NCBI GenBank assembly: GCA_017395085.1
Contig: JAFPWF010000024.1
Coordinates: forward strand, 183,142 to 247,141
Length of the DNA stretch: 64,000 nt
Source of the DNA: Oscillospiraceae bacterium
GTDB taxonomy: Bacteria; Bacillota; Clostridia; Oscillospirales; Oscillospiraceae
Direction of reading: 5' to 3'
The notes beneath the pieces were generated by a model that saw only the letters and a program-made list of their open reading frames with translations, did not search any database and was not told the DNA's origin. Shown here piece after piece: positions 17,227-25,375 of the stretch. Every line of letters starts with the position of its first letter. Position 1 is the first letter of the stretch. The position numbers and the translations under genes were made by a program.

Positions 17227-17997
17227 ATGAAACCACTAAAAGAGAAAATCGAATTTCAACGCGACGGCCTGACTATCCGCGGGCATGTCTGGGGCCAGCA
17301 GGAGGGCAGGCAGCACGCGGTGATCCTGAGCCACGGCTTCCTGGCGAATGAGAAGATGTGCTTCCGGTACGCGGAACTGCTGGCAGGACTGGGTTACCTC
17401 GCAGTGACCTACGACTTCTGCGGCGGGGGGATCCGCTGCAGGAGCGATGGCAGGACGCAGGACATGACAGTGCTGACGGAGAAGGCCGACCTGCTGGCAG
17501 TGCTCGAGGGAGTGCGGGAACGCTTTCTGCCCCTCAGCGTTTCGCTGCTGGGCTGCAGCCAGGGCGGCTTCGTGTCGGGACTCGCGGCGGCGGATCCCGG
17601 AGCGGGAGAGATCAGGAGCCTGATGCTGTTTTACCCGGCAATCTGCATCCCGGACGATTCGCGGAGCGGGAAGATGATGTTCTACCGTTTCGATCCGGAG
17701 AACATCCCCGATCTGCTGGGGAAGCTGCCGATGAAGCTGGGCGGGGACTACGCCAGAACAGTGATCGGCATGGACCCGTATGAGGAGATGCAGGGGTACA
17801 AGGGTCCGGTCCTGCTGCTGCAAGGCACGGAGGACAAAATCGTGAATCTGCGCTACGGCAGGGCGCTGAAAGAAATCTACCCCGACTGCCGGTACGAGGA
17901 ACTTGAGGGTGCGGGGCACATGTTCCGGGGCAGGGATGACGACAGAGCCTGCGGAATCCTGCGGGAGTTTGCGGAAAAGATCATACAGAACAGCTGA
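17227..17997 (+). CDS. Cytoplasmic alpha/beta hydrolase
   Basis: 256 residues from the ATG at 17227. Visible features are an oxyanion-region HGFLANEKM, the nucleophile elbow GCSQGG (Ser about 119), an acid in LQGTEDKIV and the terminal His in GAGHMF. All three catalytic positions of a serine alpha/beta hydrolase are therefore present. No signal peptide is seen. Substrates of this broad group (esters, lactones, acyl-peptides) cannot be chosen here. The GC-rich composition returns to that of the left neighbourhood, marking the end of the AT-rich HNH island. The stop codon lies about 90 bases before the next gene. Confidence 0.83.
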   Translation: MKPLKEKIEFQRDGLTIRGHVWGQQEGRQHAVILSHGFLANEKMCFRYAELLAGLGYLAVTYDFCGGGIRCRSDGRTQDMTVLTEKADLLAVLEGVRERFLPLSVSLLGCSQGGFVSGLAAADPGAGEIRSLMLFYPAICIPDDSRSGKMMFYRFDPENIPDLLGKLPMKLGGDYARTVIGMDPYEEMQGYKGPVLLLQGTEDKIVNLRYGRALKEIYPDCRYEELEGAGHMFRGRDDDRACGILREFAEKIIQNS

Positions 17998-18086
17998 TGA
18001 ATCATTCACGGGTCAATTCCCGGTTGACCAGTTCACGTTATAGGTATGGTATTCTTGAGCCACAGTATTCAGGGGAGGTGACAGCC

Positions 18087-18674
18087 ATGAAGAAATGCCC
18101 GAAATGCGGCGGGGAGCATCTCGCCCCGATTCACTACGGTTATCCCGCCTTCAACGAGGAGACGAAGCGCCGGGTTGAGCAGAAGGAGCTCTTCCTCGGC
18201 GGCTGCCGCATCACCGGCTGCGATCCGCAATTCCACTGCTTTGACTGCGGGAAGAATGTCGGCAAGCCTCCCGTCCTGCTGACCAACAAATACGGAGAAG
18301 AGGATTACCGGGACATCGTCACTTCGGTGAAGTTTTCCGACGGCGGTTTCGGCGCCGGTTTCGACGAGGTGATCATTGAGAAGCTGCCGGACCGCATTGC
18401 CGTTCACGCACGCTCATCCCGGCCGCCGTTTGACGCGGACGGGGAACTCTCCGCGAAGGAATGGAAAAAGCTGCTGGACAGGCTCTTCTGCAGCCTGTAT
18501 GTCCACGAGTGGAAAGAATCCTACGTGAATCCCTACATCCTGGACGGGGAACAGTGGGAGCTGGAGTTCCGGTTAACCGATAAACGCGTCAGAAATACCC
18601 ACGGGAGCAATGAGTTCCCGGCGTACTGGGATGAGCTGAAGGAGACGTTTCAGCCGTTTTTCATTGGAGAGTGA
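18087..18674 (+). CDS. Zinc-ribbon protein of unknown function
   Basis: 195 residues from the ATG at 18087, picked for the GGGGAGGTGA site seven bases upstream. The N-terminus has CPKCGGEH, and a second pair FHCFDCGKN follows at about residues 50-56, which together can form a zinc ribbon. The remainder (about 65-195) is a mixed alpha/beta domain with VKFSDGGFGAGFDEVIIEKLPD and LYVHEWKESYVNPYILDGEQWELEF. No known catalytic motif is seen. It is cytoplasmic and follows the alpha/beta hydrolase on the same strand. A strong terminator closes the unit. Confidence 0.6.
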   Translation: MKKCPKCGGEHLAPIHYGYPAFNEETKRRVEQKELFLGGCRITGCDPQFHCFDCGKNVGKPPVLLTNKYGEEDYRDIVTSVKFSDGGFGAGFDEVIIEKLPDRIAVHARSSRPPFDADGELSAKEWKKLLDRLFCSLYVHEWKESYVNPYILDGEQWELEFRLTDKRVRNTHGSNEFPAYWDELKETFQPFFIGE

Positions 18675-18681
18675 CAAAAAT

Positions 18682-18720
18682 ACAGGAGCCGGATGGCAAA
18701 TCATCCGGCTCCTGTGCTTT
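18682..18720. terminator. Strong bidirectional terminator
   Basis: A 14-bp perfect stem (18682-18695 with 18702-18715) is followed by GCTTTCTTT, between convergent genes. Confidence 0.85.
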
Positions 18721-18726
18721 CTTTAC

Positions 18727-18978
18727 TTACGCGGTCATCTTTTCCCGCACGCCGTACTTCAGTTCCAACTCGGTGGGGTTGCCGCCCTGGCCGAGTTTCT
18801 TCGCTTTCGGTTTGGCGCCGCCCGTTACCTCGTACAGGGTGAAGGCGCCGGTCTGCGCCGCCAGGGTCGAAGTGACCCTGCTGGGCGAGGTCAGGAAAAA
18901 GAGGGGCTCGTACTGACGGTTGCAGTAGCTGACGCGTACGGTTTCGCCCTTCGGGCAGAGGGTGGTGAGGTCTGTCAT
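18727..18978 (-). CDS. Hypothetical protein, last gene of the S24 repressor cassette
   Basis: 83 residues, not recognised. The N-terminal 40 residues are strand-rich with a CPKGETVRVSYCNRQYEPLFFL segment. The C-terminal third is basic and low in hydrophobics (GGAKPKAKKLGQGG). There is no membrane segment. It is separated by 17 bases from the 104-residue gene upstream and ends close to a shared terminator, so it is the last gene of the minus-strand cassette that begins with the S24 repressor at 20425. An AAGGAGAA site precedes the ATG. Confidence 0.5.
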   Translation of the reverse strand: MTDLTTLCPKGETVRVSYCNRQYEPLFFLTSPSRVTSTLAAQTGAFTLYEVTGGAKPKAKKLGQGGNPTELELKYGVREKMTA

Positions 18979-18995
18979 GCGATGTTCTCCTTCGG

Positions 18996-19310
18996 TTATG
19001 CAGTCTTTTTCAAGGGGGTGAGGATCTTCCGCTCGACGTACCAGCGGCCGACCTGCATCCCGTGGGGCAGCCGGGTGCGCTCAAAGTAGAGGCTGCACTG
19101 CTGGCCGCAGATTTTGACGGTATACTTGTCGCGGCGGACGCTGGAGTAGGCGGCCTGGGACTCGTGCATGTCGATCACCTGCTCGATGCGGAAAATCTTC
19201 CCATCCTTCCAGATGAGCTCCACCGGCTTCATGAACCCGGCCGGGTCGAAAAAGACCTTCACCTGGACATAGACTTTGGCAGAGGGAGATTCGCAGTAGC
19301 TGGTTTCCAT
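18996..19310 (-). CDS. Hypothetical protein, possible DUF6504-like fold
   Basis: 104 residues, strand-rich. The pattern FMKPVELIWKDGKIFRIEQVIDMH followed by YTVKICGQQCSLYFERTRLPHGMQVGRWYVERK recalls small proteins encoded beside error-prone DNA polymerases (DUF6504-like: a Phe/Val-x-Trp-x-Gly/Asp start and a GRWYV/L end). This is resemblance by eye only. It is the third gene of the S24 repressor cassette. No polymerase gene is present in the cassette. AAAGGAGG precedes the ATG. Confidence 0.45.
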   Translation of the reverse strand: METSYCESPSAKVYVQVKVFFDPAGFMKPVELIWKDGKIFRIEQVIDMHESQAAYSSVRRDKYTVKICGQQCSLYFERTRLPHGMQVGRWYVERKILTPLKKTA

Positions 19311-19403
19311 CCGGTTAGCCTCCTTTTTGGGGTATCAGAATACCGCCCCGCCGCCGGCAGGACGGTGCGAGCTGCGTGTTTCCGTATTCCGGGCGGCGTG
19401 CGC

Positions 19404-19598
19404 CTAGAGGAAGAAGTCCCGCAGCGGCATGCGCAGCCCGGTGCAGATTTTGTCGATGGTTTCGAGCTTCAGCTGCCCGTTGCGCTCCTCGGTGCTCTTC
19501 AGCGTGTGGTAGGAGACCTTGCAGAGCAGCGACAGCTGATAAAGGGTCAGGCCCCGCTCGGCCGCGAGCTCCTTCACCCGCGCCATGGTTTCAATCAT
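19404..19598 (-). CDS. Small XRE/Cro-type DNA-binding protein
   Basis: 64 residues from the ATG at 19598, chosen because AAAGGAG lies upstream. The whole protein is one helix-turn-helix domain: VKELAAERGLTLYQLSLLCKVSYHTLKSTEER forms helices 1-3, and LETIDKICTGLRMPLRDFFL is the usual helix 4-5 ending of Cro/CI-type regulators. It starts 23 bases after the stop of the S24 repressor, so the two are cotranscribed. It may act as a Cro-like antagonist or co-repressor of that protein. Confidence 0.8.
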   Translation of the reverse strand: MIETMARVKELAAERGLTLYQLSLLCKVSYHTLKSTEERNGQLKLETIDKICTGLRMPLRDFFL

Positions 19599-19621
19599 GC
19601 CGGACGCTCCTTTCCCGCCCC

Positions 19622-20425
19622 TCAGGCCTGCAGCACCCGGCCGAAGATCCGGAAGGGGCTGTAGGGGGAGATGACGATGGGGGAGTACCGGGCGGAGTTG
19701 AAGGAGTACAGCACCGGCTGCCGGCGCATCACGCCGTAACTGTCGGTGAAGAGCTCGCGCAGGTCCTCGGCTGGCTTCCGGTCGCCGTAGATCTTGATGT
19801 AGGCCTGGTCGTCGTAGAGGAAGATGCCCACCTCGCCGACGTTCAGCTCCGAGCACTTCTGCACCCAGACGATCTGCCCGTCGTGGAAGGCGGGCTCCAT
19901 GCTGTCGCCGGAGATGCGGATGCCGAGCTCCGCGCCCTTCGGGATCTCGTCCGCGGGGAAGCTCATGCTGTCATAGGCCTCGGTGTCGTCCAGCCAGTTG
20001 CCGGTGCCGGCGGCCGCCGGCATGCAGGCCACGGCCATCTCGCGCAGGGGGACGGCGGGCTTGAGGGGCTTCGGTTCGGGCCGGTAGTTGCCGCTGCTGA
20101 TGAGGTCCTGACGGTACTCGTTGAGCTTGCGGAGGCCCTCGGGGTTCAGCTCCGGCGGGCAATCCGCCCGGTAGGCACCGAGCCGCTCGTCCATGCCCAG
20201 CAGCGCCGCCACCGCCAGGAACTGGTAGACGTTCGGCACCGTCTCGCCCGTCTCCCACTTGTTGACGGCCGCCTTGGTGAGCTTCACGCCGCTGGCCTGC
20301 AGCATCGCGGTCAGCTGTGCGAGACTCCAGTTCCTGGCGCTGCGCGCCTCGGCGATCCGGAGGCCGACCGTGTTCTCCCCGCGCTCGCGGAGCGCGTTGT
20401 ATTGTGGCGCCGTGTCGTACCGCAT
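19622..20425 (-). CDS. XRE-S24 (LexA/CI-like) self-cleaving repressor
   Basis: 267 residues from the ATG at 20425, preceded by GGAGGAAAGGA. The N-terminal XRE helix-turn-helix (LRIAEARSARNWSLAQLTAML...KAAVNKWETGETVPN) is joined to a C-terminal S24 peptidase domain. The catalytic Ser is in ISGDSMEPAF and the Lys in DQAYIKIYGD. An Ala-Gly pair (PAAAGTGN, about residue 145) is a plausible self-cleavage site. Proteins of this type repress a DNA-damage or prophage gene set and are inactivated through RecA. It heads a four-gene minus-strand cassette. Repeated GTATCG boxes and a palindrome upstream are candidate operators. Confidence 0.85.
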   Translation of the reverse strand: MRYDTAPQYNALRERGENTVGLRIAEARSARNWSLAQLTAMLQASGVKLTKAAVNKWETGETVPNVYQFLAVAALLGMDERLGAYRADCPPELNPEGLRKLNEYRQDLISSGNYRPEPKPLKPAVPLREMAVACMPAAAGTGNWLDDTEAYDSMSFPADEIPKGAELGIRISGDSMEPAFHDGQIVWVQKCSELNVGEVGIFLYDDQAYIKIYGDRKPAEDLRELFTDSYGVMRRQPVLYSFNSARYSPIVISPYSPFRIFGRVLQA

Positions 20426-20472
20426 GGGGCACCGTCCTTTCCTCCGGGGCCGGTTTCTTCCTTCCAATTTGG

Positions 20473-20537
20473 AGTTTAACACGCGGGAAAACACTTGTCA
20501 ATATCGTATCGCTCCGCATATGCGGACTATTGTATCG
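20473..20537 (-). promoter_or_regulatory. Promoter and operator array of the S24 repressor cassette
   Basis: On the minus strand, TTGACA (20496-20501) and TAAACT (20473-20478) are 17 bases apart. Upstream lie two GTATCG boxes (20506-20511 and 20532-20537, plus-strand reading) flanking a perfect 12-bp palindrome, CCGCATATGCGG (20514-20525). These are candidate autoregulatory sites. Confidence 0.6.
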
Positions 20538-20569
20538 TAAAACTATATTAATTCAGGGAGCAAAAAAGA

Positions 20570-20596
20570 GCAGAGAAGCCTGTGAGACTTCTCTGC
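20570..20596 (-). terminator. Terminator of the anchored hydrolase gene
   Basis: A nine-bp stem (20570-20578 with 20588-20596) is followed on the minus strand by TCTTTTTTG. A further 11-bp stem (20613-20623 with 20643-20653) overlaps the 3' end of the hydrolase gene itself. Confidence 0.8.
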
Positions 20597-20629
20597 ACGA
20601 TGGACTTCAGCTCTGCTGTGGTCAGCTCT

Positions 20630-21346
20630 TCAGGGGAGCTCCGACCACAGCAGGATTTTGTCGGCTGCGATGCGCTGCTGCTCCGCGGCGCTGACGGACG
20701 CCTCGCCGTCGCCTTTCTGCGGGCCGTAGTTTCCGAACTGGGCGTGGTTTCCGCCGGGGATCTCATATTCGTTGTAGTACTTCGGCACATAGGTGTAGCT
20801 TTCCAGAAGCCTGTCGGCCGAGATGACCCCGTCCTCGGAGCCGTAAAGGCTGATGACGCGGAGGTGCTCGTCCAGCGGTCTGGTGGGGTAGGCTGCACAG
20901 AGAACCAGGCCGCTCAGCCGATCGCCGCGGTTTGCGGCGCAGATGGCCGCCACGGCTCCGCCGAGCGAGTGCCCGCCGATGTACCAGCGGTCGTAGCCGT
21001 GCTCCGCCATCACCCGGTCCGCCCGGTTCATGCCCAGAAAGGCGAGGCGGAAGGGCATTTCCACCAGGCAGGCGTCCATGCCGCGCTCCGCAAGCAGACG
21101 CAAAAAGGGAGCGTATGCGGCAGCTTCCACCTTGGCCCCCGGGTAAAAGATCAGCGCGGCTTCCTCACCCGGCCCGTCAAAATGCCATCCGTAGTCCGTC
21201 CGGCTCACGGTCACGGTCGGGTTCGGGTCCAGAGCGGCCATGGCCGCGCCGTCCGCATGATAATAGTTCCCGGTATAAATCAGGAATCCGCCGGCCAGGA
21301 CCAGGAGGATCAGCAGGGGAATCAACCATTTCAGCTTTCTGCGCAT
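20630..21346 (-). CDS. Membrane-anchored extracytoplasmic alpha/beta hydrolase
   Basis: 238 residues. A single N-terminal hydrophobic helix after MRRKLK (about residues 7-26) acts as an anchor or uncleaved signal, so the catalytic domain faces outward. The nucleophile elbow is GGHSLGG (Ser about 130), an acid is in LYGSEDGVIS and the terminal His in PGGNHAQFGNYG. The triad is complete. It belongs to the dienelactone hydrolase/lipase-like group; the substrate is unknown. It is monocistronic, with its own terminator and about 200 bases of upstream sequence. Confidence 0.8.
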   Translation of the reverse strand: MRRKLKWLIPLLILLVLAGGFLIYTGNYYHADGAAMAALDPNPTVTVSRTDYGWHFDGPGEEAALIFYPGAKVEAAAYAPFLRLLAERGMDACLVEMPFRLAFLGMNRADRVMAEHGYDRWYIGGHSLGGAVAAICAANRGDRLSGLVLCAAYPTRPLDEHLRVISLYGSEDGVISADRLLESYTYVPKYYNEYEIPGGNHAQFGNYGPQKGDGEASVSAAEQQRIAADKILLWSELP

Positions 21347-21486
21347 ATCAAAAACTCCAAACGTATCGTCGTCACGGGATGGAGGTCAGCGTCCACCCTC
21401 CCATATTAAATATTTCGGACGAAAAGTCAATGTGCAGGATGTGTAAAATAGTTTGCCGCCTGTATCCCGCGGGATGAAAAAAGAAA

Positions 21487-21516
21487 GGGGCTTCCCGCCG
21501 TGCGGCGGGGAGCCCC
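21487..21516 (-). terminator. Strong terminator of the repeat-bearing secreted protein
   Basis: A 14-bp stem (21487-21500 with 21503-21516, one wobble pair) is followed on the minus strand by TTTCTTTTTTC. Confidence 0.85.
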
Positions 21517-21566
21517 GGAAAGGGTACGTGTAAAACAGGATCTGCCTAAAGGTGACTGCCGGTCGG

Positions 21567-23171
21567 TCAGGGCATGTTGTCGTAATAGTGCATGCCGGCC
21601 CAGCCGCCCCGGTCGTCTTCGTCGGGCTCGTTGTCGTAGTAGTGAGCGCCGGCCCAGCCGCCCTGGTCTTCTTCGTCGGGCTCGTTGTCGTAGTAGTGCA
21701 TGCCGGCCCAACCGCCCTGGTCTGCTTCGGTGGGCTCGTTGTTGTAGTACTGGCTGCCGGCGTATCCGCCGAGGGCGCCGTCAGGAATGATCAGGCCCGT
21801 GGCGTGGGTGGGCTGGTCAGGAACGATCAGGCCCTGGTTGCCGTAGATGTTCACCTGGTAGATGTTCGTGGCGGTGGGGGAGTTGGTGTAGTAGACGATG
21901 GCGGAGCAGCCGTCGTAGAACTGGCCTTCCACCTTGCAGATGCCGCTGCTGACGCTCACGTTGGTGCCGTTCTGCAGGCGGATGGAGTACCAGCCGCCGT
22001 TCTTGTAGGCGGTGCCGCTCATGCTGCCGTAGGAAGGCTGCGGCTGCGGGGTGGGCGTCGGGCGGTTGGTGATGTACATGTAGGCCACGGTGGTGCGGGC
22101 GGTCTGGCCCCTGTAATAGAAGGTGCAGTAGACGCCCCAGCCGTTCTCCCAGGATTCGAGGTTGGAGACGGTGAGGGTGGTGCTGTGCTCGCCGTTGACG
22201 TACGTGCCGGAGCCGGCCACGAAGTTCGCCGGGGTGTATTCGCCGCCGTCCGGGGAGACGAAGGTCCAGGTCAGGGAATCGAAGGCGTTGGCGCCGGCGA
22301 TGAAGATGGCGCTCTCACCGGTGACGCGGTTCTCATTGGTGGGGTTCTTGAGGATGTACAGCCAGGGCTGGTCCGGCTGGACGGGCGCCGGAACGGGAAC
22401 CGGGACCGGGGCGTCCTTGCCGTCGGTCTTCGGGACCGGGAAGACCTCGGTCGGCTCTCTGGTGCCCATGAAGACGTCGTAGCTCTCGGTCAGGCTGTCG
22501 GCGGTCTTGGCCTTGTCGGCGGTCAGCCACTCCAGGGCCGTGCTGCTGCGCTCGGCGCCGGCAAAGGCGTTGGCGCCGGCGGCGTTGTACTGCTCGGCCG
22601 AGATGGGCATGCCGGACTTATCCAGATGCGTGACGGCGCGGTAGCCGTTCTGGATGATGGTGTTCTCGATGGCGTAGGTCTCGTAGGAGACGACCCCGTC
22701 CTTCAGCTTCAGCGCCGTCTCGGCGGTGTTGATGTTGGTGGCGCTGACCATGACGGCGTCCGTAACCATGTAGTACCAGGTGTCGGTGTCGGTGACATGG
22801 TAGGTATCAAGCATATCGGTGAGGATGTCGGGGAAGGAAGCGCCGCCGGACTGGTCTATCTTGCACTCGGTCAGGCTCTTGGCGTCCTTGCTGACGGTCC
22901 AGATCTTCGCGCTGGTGGAGAGATCCTGCGCCTGCGTGGCCGCGATGAACTCCAGCAGACCGTTGTGATCCAGGTCCGCGACGGCGTAGTACCAGGTCAC
23001 GTCTTTCGATTCGGCCTGCTTCAGGGTGCTGAACATGTCAGCGATCAGCTTGATCTGGTCTTTGGTCTTGACGTTGGCATCGGCGGCAAAAGCCTGAACG
23101 CTTCCGACGATTGCCAGCGAGAACAGCATGGCCAGGACCAGAACGATGCTCAGAATGCTTCTTTTCTTCAT
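21567..23171 (-). CDS. Secreted Ig-like protein with C-terminal 18-residue repeats
   Basis: 534 residues from the ATG at 23171, preceded by AAGGAG. A signal peptide is clear (hydrophobic core about residues 7-26, cleavage after VQAFA). An N-terminal domain (about 30-260) has calcium-independent-looking strands with YYAVADLDHNGLLEF, perhaps a stress-type or YARHG-like fold. An Ig-like module follows (LTWTFVSPDGGEY ... NGWGVYCTFYYRG) like that in the lipoprotein at 4654..5616, then a Pro/Gln linker and a domain with GTAYKNGGWYSIRLQNGTN. The end is nearly four tandem copies of GGWAGxHYYDNEPxExD. The repeats are aromatic and acidic, which would suit ligand or wall binding. No sortase motif is seen. 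Confidence 0.7.
   Translation of the reverse strand: MKKRSILSIVLVLAMLFSLAIVGSVQAFAADANVKTKDQIKLIADMFSTLKQAESKDVTWYYAVADLDHNGLLEFIAATQAQDLSTSAKIWTVSKDAKSLTECKIDQSGGASFPDILTDMLDTYHVTDTDTWYYMVTDAVMVSATNINTAETALKLKDGVVSYETYAIENTIIQNGYRAVTHLDKSGMPISAEQYNAAGANAFAGAERSSTALEWLTADKAKTADSLTESYDVFMGTREPTEVFPVPKTDGKDAPVPVPVPAPVQPDQPWLYILKNPTNENRVTGESAIFIAGANAFDSLTWTFVSPDGGEYTPANFVAGSGTYVNGEHSTTLTVSNLESWENGWGVYCTFYYRGQTARTTVAYMYITNRPTPTPQPQPSYGSMSGTAYKNGGWYSIRLQNGTNVSVSSGICKVEGQFYDGCSAIVYYTNSPTATNIYQVNIYGNQGLIVPDQPTHATGLIIPDGALGGYAGSQYYNNEPTEADQGGWAGMHYYDNEPDEEDQGGWAGAHYYDNEPDEDDRGGWAGMHYYDNMP
21570..21773 (-). repeat. 54-bp tandem repeats in the 3' end of the secreted protein gene
   Basis: About 3.8 copies with a 54-base period encode the 18-residue unit. 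The copy nearest the stop and the next two are very similar at DNA level; the innermost copy (GGYAGSQYYNNEP) has diverged. The pattern points to recent expansion. Confidence 0.85.
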
Positions 23172-23457
23172 GGTTCTTACTCCTTGTTCAGATTGGTTTT
23201 TTCTTGCCTGTTCAGGATTACTGTTTATCATAGCATACTTTGTGCGAACGCGCCACAGTTTTTCCGAAGGAGATTCCGGAAAAACCCGGAACGGATTGAA
23301 AAGCATGCTCTCCGGTTCCGGCAGCAGGGGAGGGAGGCCGACGCCCGCAACGAAATATAACACAGGATGTTATCTCCGGTTGGTTGAATCATGCGCAACC
23401 TGACATTACAATATTCACAGAAATCACATTTCTCATATTTCCGGAGGATGTTATAAT

Positions 23458-24177
23458 ATGAGCATTGTCAGTGTTGCGGGCGTCTGCAAAACGTACCCGG
23501 CGTTCCGCCTGAAGGACGTCTCCTTTTCGCTGGAGCGCGGCAAAATCACCGGCTTCATCGGGCGAAACGGCGCCGGGAAGACCACCACCATCAAATCCAT
23601 GCTGAACCTGATCCACACCGACAGCGGCGAGGTCTCCTACTTCGGCATTCCGCTTTCCGGACATGAGACAGAGATCAAGCAGCGCATCGGCTACTCCACC
23701 GGCACGGTCAGCTGGTATCCGAGGAAGACGATCCGAGAGATCGTTGACGTCACCAGAACCTTTTACCCCAACTGGGACGGGGAAGCCTACCGCAGGTACA
23801 TGGAGCTCTTCGCCCTCGACGAGAACAAGAAGCCGATGGAACTGTCGGAAGGGATGAAGGTGAAGTTCAACCTGCTGCTGGCCCTTTCACACCGGGCGGA
23901 GGTCCTCATCCTGGACGAGCCGACCAGCGGCCTGGACCCGTTTTCGCGGGATGAACTGCTGGATCTCTTCCGGACGCTGAAGGAGCACGGCGTGACGATC
24001 CTGTTTTCGACGCACATCACTTCCGACCTCGAAAAGTGCGCCGACAACATCATTTACATCAGCCGCGGGGAGATCCGGGCGGACTGCCCCAAAGCGGACT
24101 TTATGCGGGATTGCGGCAAAGCGGACGAAACCCTGGAGGAAGTGTTCCTGCGGCTGGAAAAGGAGGCGAGAGCATGA
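23458..24177 (+). CDS. ABC transporter ATP-binding protein
   Basis: 239 residues. Walker A is GRNGAGKTT (about 35-43), the signature motif is LSEGMKVKF (about 128) and Walker B is LILDEPTSGLDP (about 150-161), followed by the switch His in FSTHIT. The LSxGMK variant is common in the YtrB/bacitracin-type exporters of Firmicutes. It energises the membrane protein encoded by the next gene, with which it overlaps in ATGA. The cargo is unknown, possibly an antimicrobial or lipid. GGAGG lies ten bases upstream of the ATG. Confidence 0.9.
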   Translation: MSIVSVAGVCKTYPAFRLKDVSFSLERGKITGFIGRNGAGKTTTIKSMLNLIHTDSGEVSYFGIPLSGHETEIKQRIGYSTGTVSWYPRKTIREIVDVTRTFYPNWDGEAYRRYMELFALDENKKPMELSEGMKVKFNLLLALSHRAEVLILDEPTSGLDPFSRDELLDLFRTLKEHGVTILFSTHITSDLEKCADNIIYISRGEIRADCPKADFMRDCGKADETLEEVFLRLEKEARA

Positions 24178-24827
24178 ACCCGATGCTGAGAAAAGAAATG
24201 CGCCTTTCGGCGCTGCTGCTGACCTACCTGTTCATGGCCTTCGGCTTCATGACGCTGATCCCGGGGTACCCGATCCTCTGCGGGGTGTTCTTCATCACGC
24301 TGGGGCTCTTCCAAAGCTTCCAGAGCGCCCGGGAAGCGAACGATATCGTGTTCTCGGCGCTGCTGCCGGTTGCCAAGCGCGACGTGGTGAAGGGGAAGTT
24401 CCAGTTCGCCATGCTCATTGAGCTGGGCGGCTTCGCCCTCATGGCGGCGCTGACCGTGCTGCGCATGACAGCCCTGGCGGATGCCCCCGTGTACCGGCAG
24501 AACGCCCTGATGAACGCCAACCCCTTTTACCTGGGCACGGCGCTGCTGATGTTCGGGCTGTTCAACGCCATCTTTGTCGGCGGCTTTTTCCGGACGGGAT
24601 ACAAGCTGGGGAAGCCCTTTGTGCTGTATATCATCGCGGCCTTCCTGGTGATCGGCGCGGCCGAGGCGCTGCATCACTTTCCCGGACTGGGGGCGCTGAA
24701 TGCCTTCGGCTTTGAGCATATCGGCCTGCAGCTGGCGCTGCTGCTCGGCGGCGCGCTGCTTTACGCCGCGATCACGTACCTGGCGTACCGGAAGGCGTGC
24801 GCGGACTTTGAAAAGATTGATCTCTAG
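24174..24827 (+). CDS. ABC-2 type permease subunit
   Basis: 217 residues from the ATG at 24174, which overlaps the ATPase stop by four bases. Six hydrophobic segments are visible, with a cytoplasmic loop QSAREANDIVFSALLPVAKRDVVKGKF after the second helix. This short ABC-2 permease architecture pairs with YtrB-like ATPases. It should form the channel of the exporter. The XRE-AbrB regulator gene follows after 14 bases, so the three genes form one operon. Confidence 0.85.
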   Translation: MNPMLRKEMRLSALLLTYLFMAFGFMTLIPGYPILCGVFFITLGLFQSFQSAREANDIVFSALLPVAKRDVVKGKFQFAMLIELGGFALMAALTVLRMTALADAPVYRQNALMNANPFYLGTALLMFGLFNAIFVGGFFRTGYKLGKPFVLYIIAAFLVIGAAEALHHFPGLGALNAFGFEHIGLQLALLLGGALLYAAITYLAYRKACADFEKIDL

Positions 24828-24841
24828 AGAGGTGTCAGGCG

Positions 24842-25273
24842 ATGCTGAAGGAAAATCTGATCATGCTCAGGAAGCTGAACGGCTACTCCCAGGAGCAGAT
24901 CGCGGAAAAAATCGAGATCTCCCGCCAGGCCTATGCGAAGTGGGAGAGCGGGGCGACCATCCCGGACATCGAAAAGGCCGCGCGCCTCGCCGAGGTGTAC
25001 GGCGTGACGATCGACGGCCTGATGAAAACGCTGACGGTGGAAGGCGTCGGCGTCCTCCCGCCGGCGCAGAACGGCAAAAACCTCTGGGGTTCCGTCACGC
25101 TCGGCGACCGCGGGCAGATCGTGATCCCCAAGGCCGCCCGCGACCGCTTCGGGCTGAAGGCGGGGGACCGGCTGATCGTAGGCAGCGACGAGGTGGGCAT
25201 CGCCCTATTCCCGGCGGAATTCTTTGAGAGCAAGATGCAGGCCTTCATGGACCTGCTGTCCGATAAGACCTGA
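24842..25273 (+). CDS. XRE helix-turn-helix fused to an AbrB/MazE-type domain
   Basis: 143 residues. The N-terminal XRE domain (LIMLRKLNGYSQEQIAEKIEISRQAYAKWESG, about residues 6-37) is followed by a SpoVT-AbrB swapped-hairpin domain (LGDRGQIVIPKAARDRFGLKAGDRLIV, about 85-112). Both domains bind DNA in their families, so this is a two-handed regulator. It is the third gene of the ABC operon, 14 bases after the permease, and probably autoregulates it. A GAGAGG site precedes the ATG. Confidence 0.85.
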   Translation: MLKENLIMLRKLNGYSQEQIAEKIEISRQAYAKWESGATIPDIEKAARLAEVYGVTIDGLMKTLTVEGVGVLPPAQNGKNLWGSVTLGDRGQIVIPKAARDRFGLKAGDRLIVGSDEVGIALFPAEFFESKMQAFMDLLSDKT

Positions 25274-25375
25274 CAGCCGGCATGAAACGCCAAACCCCGG
25301 CCCGAAAAGGCGGTGCAGATTAGGGACACTATGAAAACGGTGTTTTGAGCGGCGTCTTCAGGCGGTGAAACAAAG

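Noticed and set aside
21570-21773. CRISPR-like array
   Set aside because: The 54-base units are contiguous, in frame and lack unique spacers. They are protein-coding tandem repeats.
21552-23360. Plus-strand frame of about 600 codons opposite the secreted repeat protein
   Set aside because: It is Val/Gly/Asp-rich with no motif, typical of an antisense shadow. The minus strand has a signal peptide, Ig-like module, repeats and terminator.
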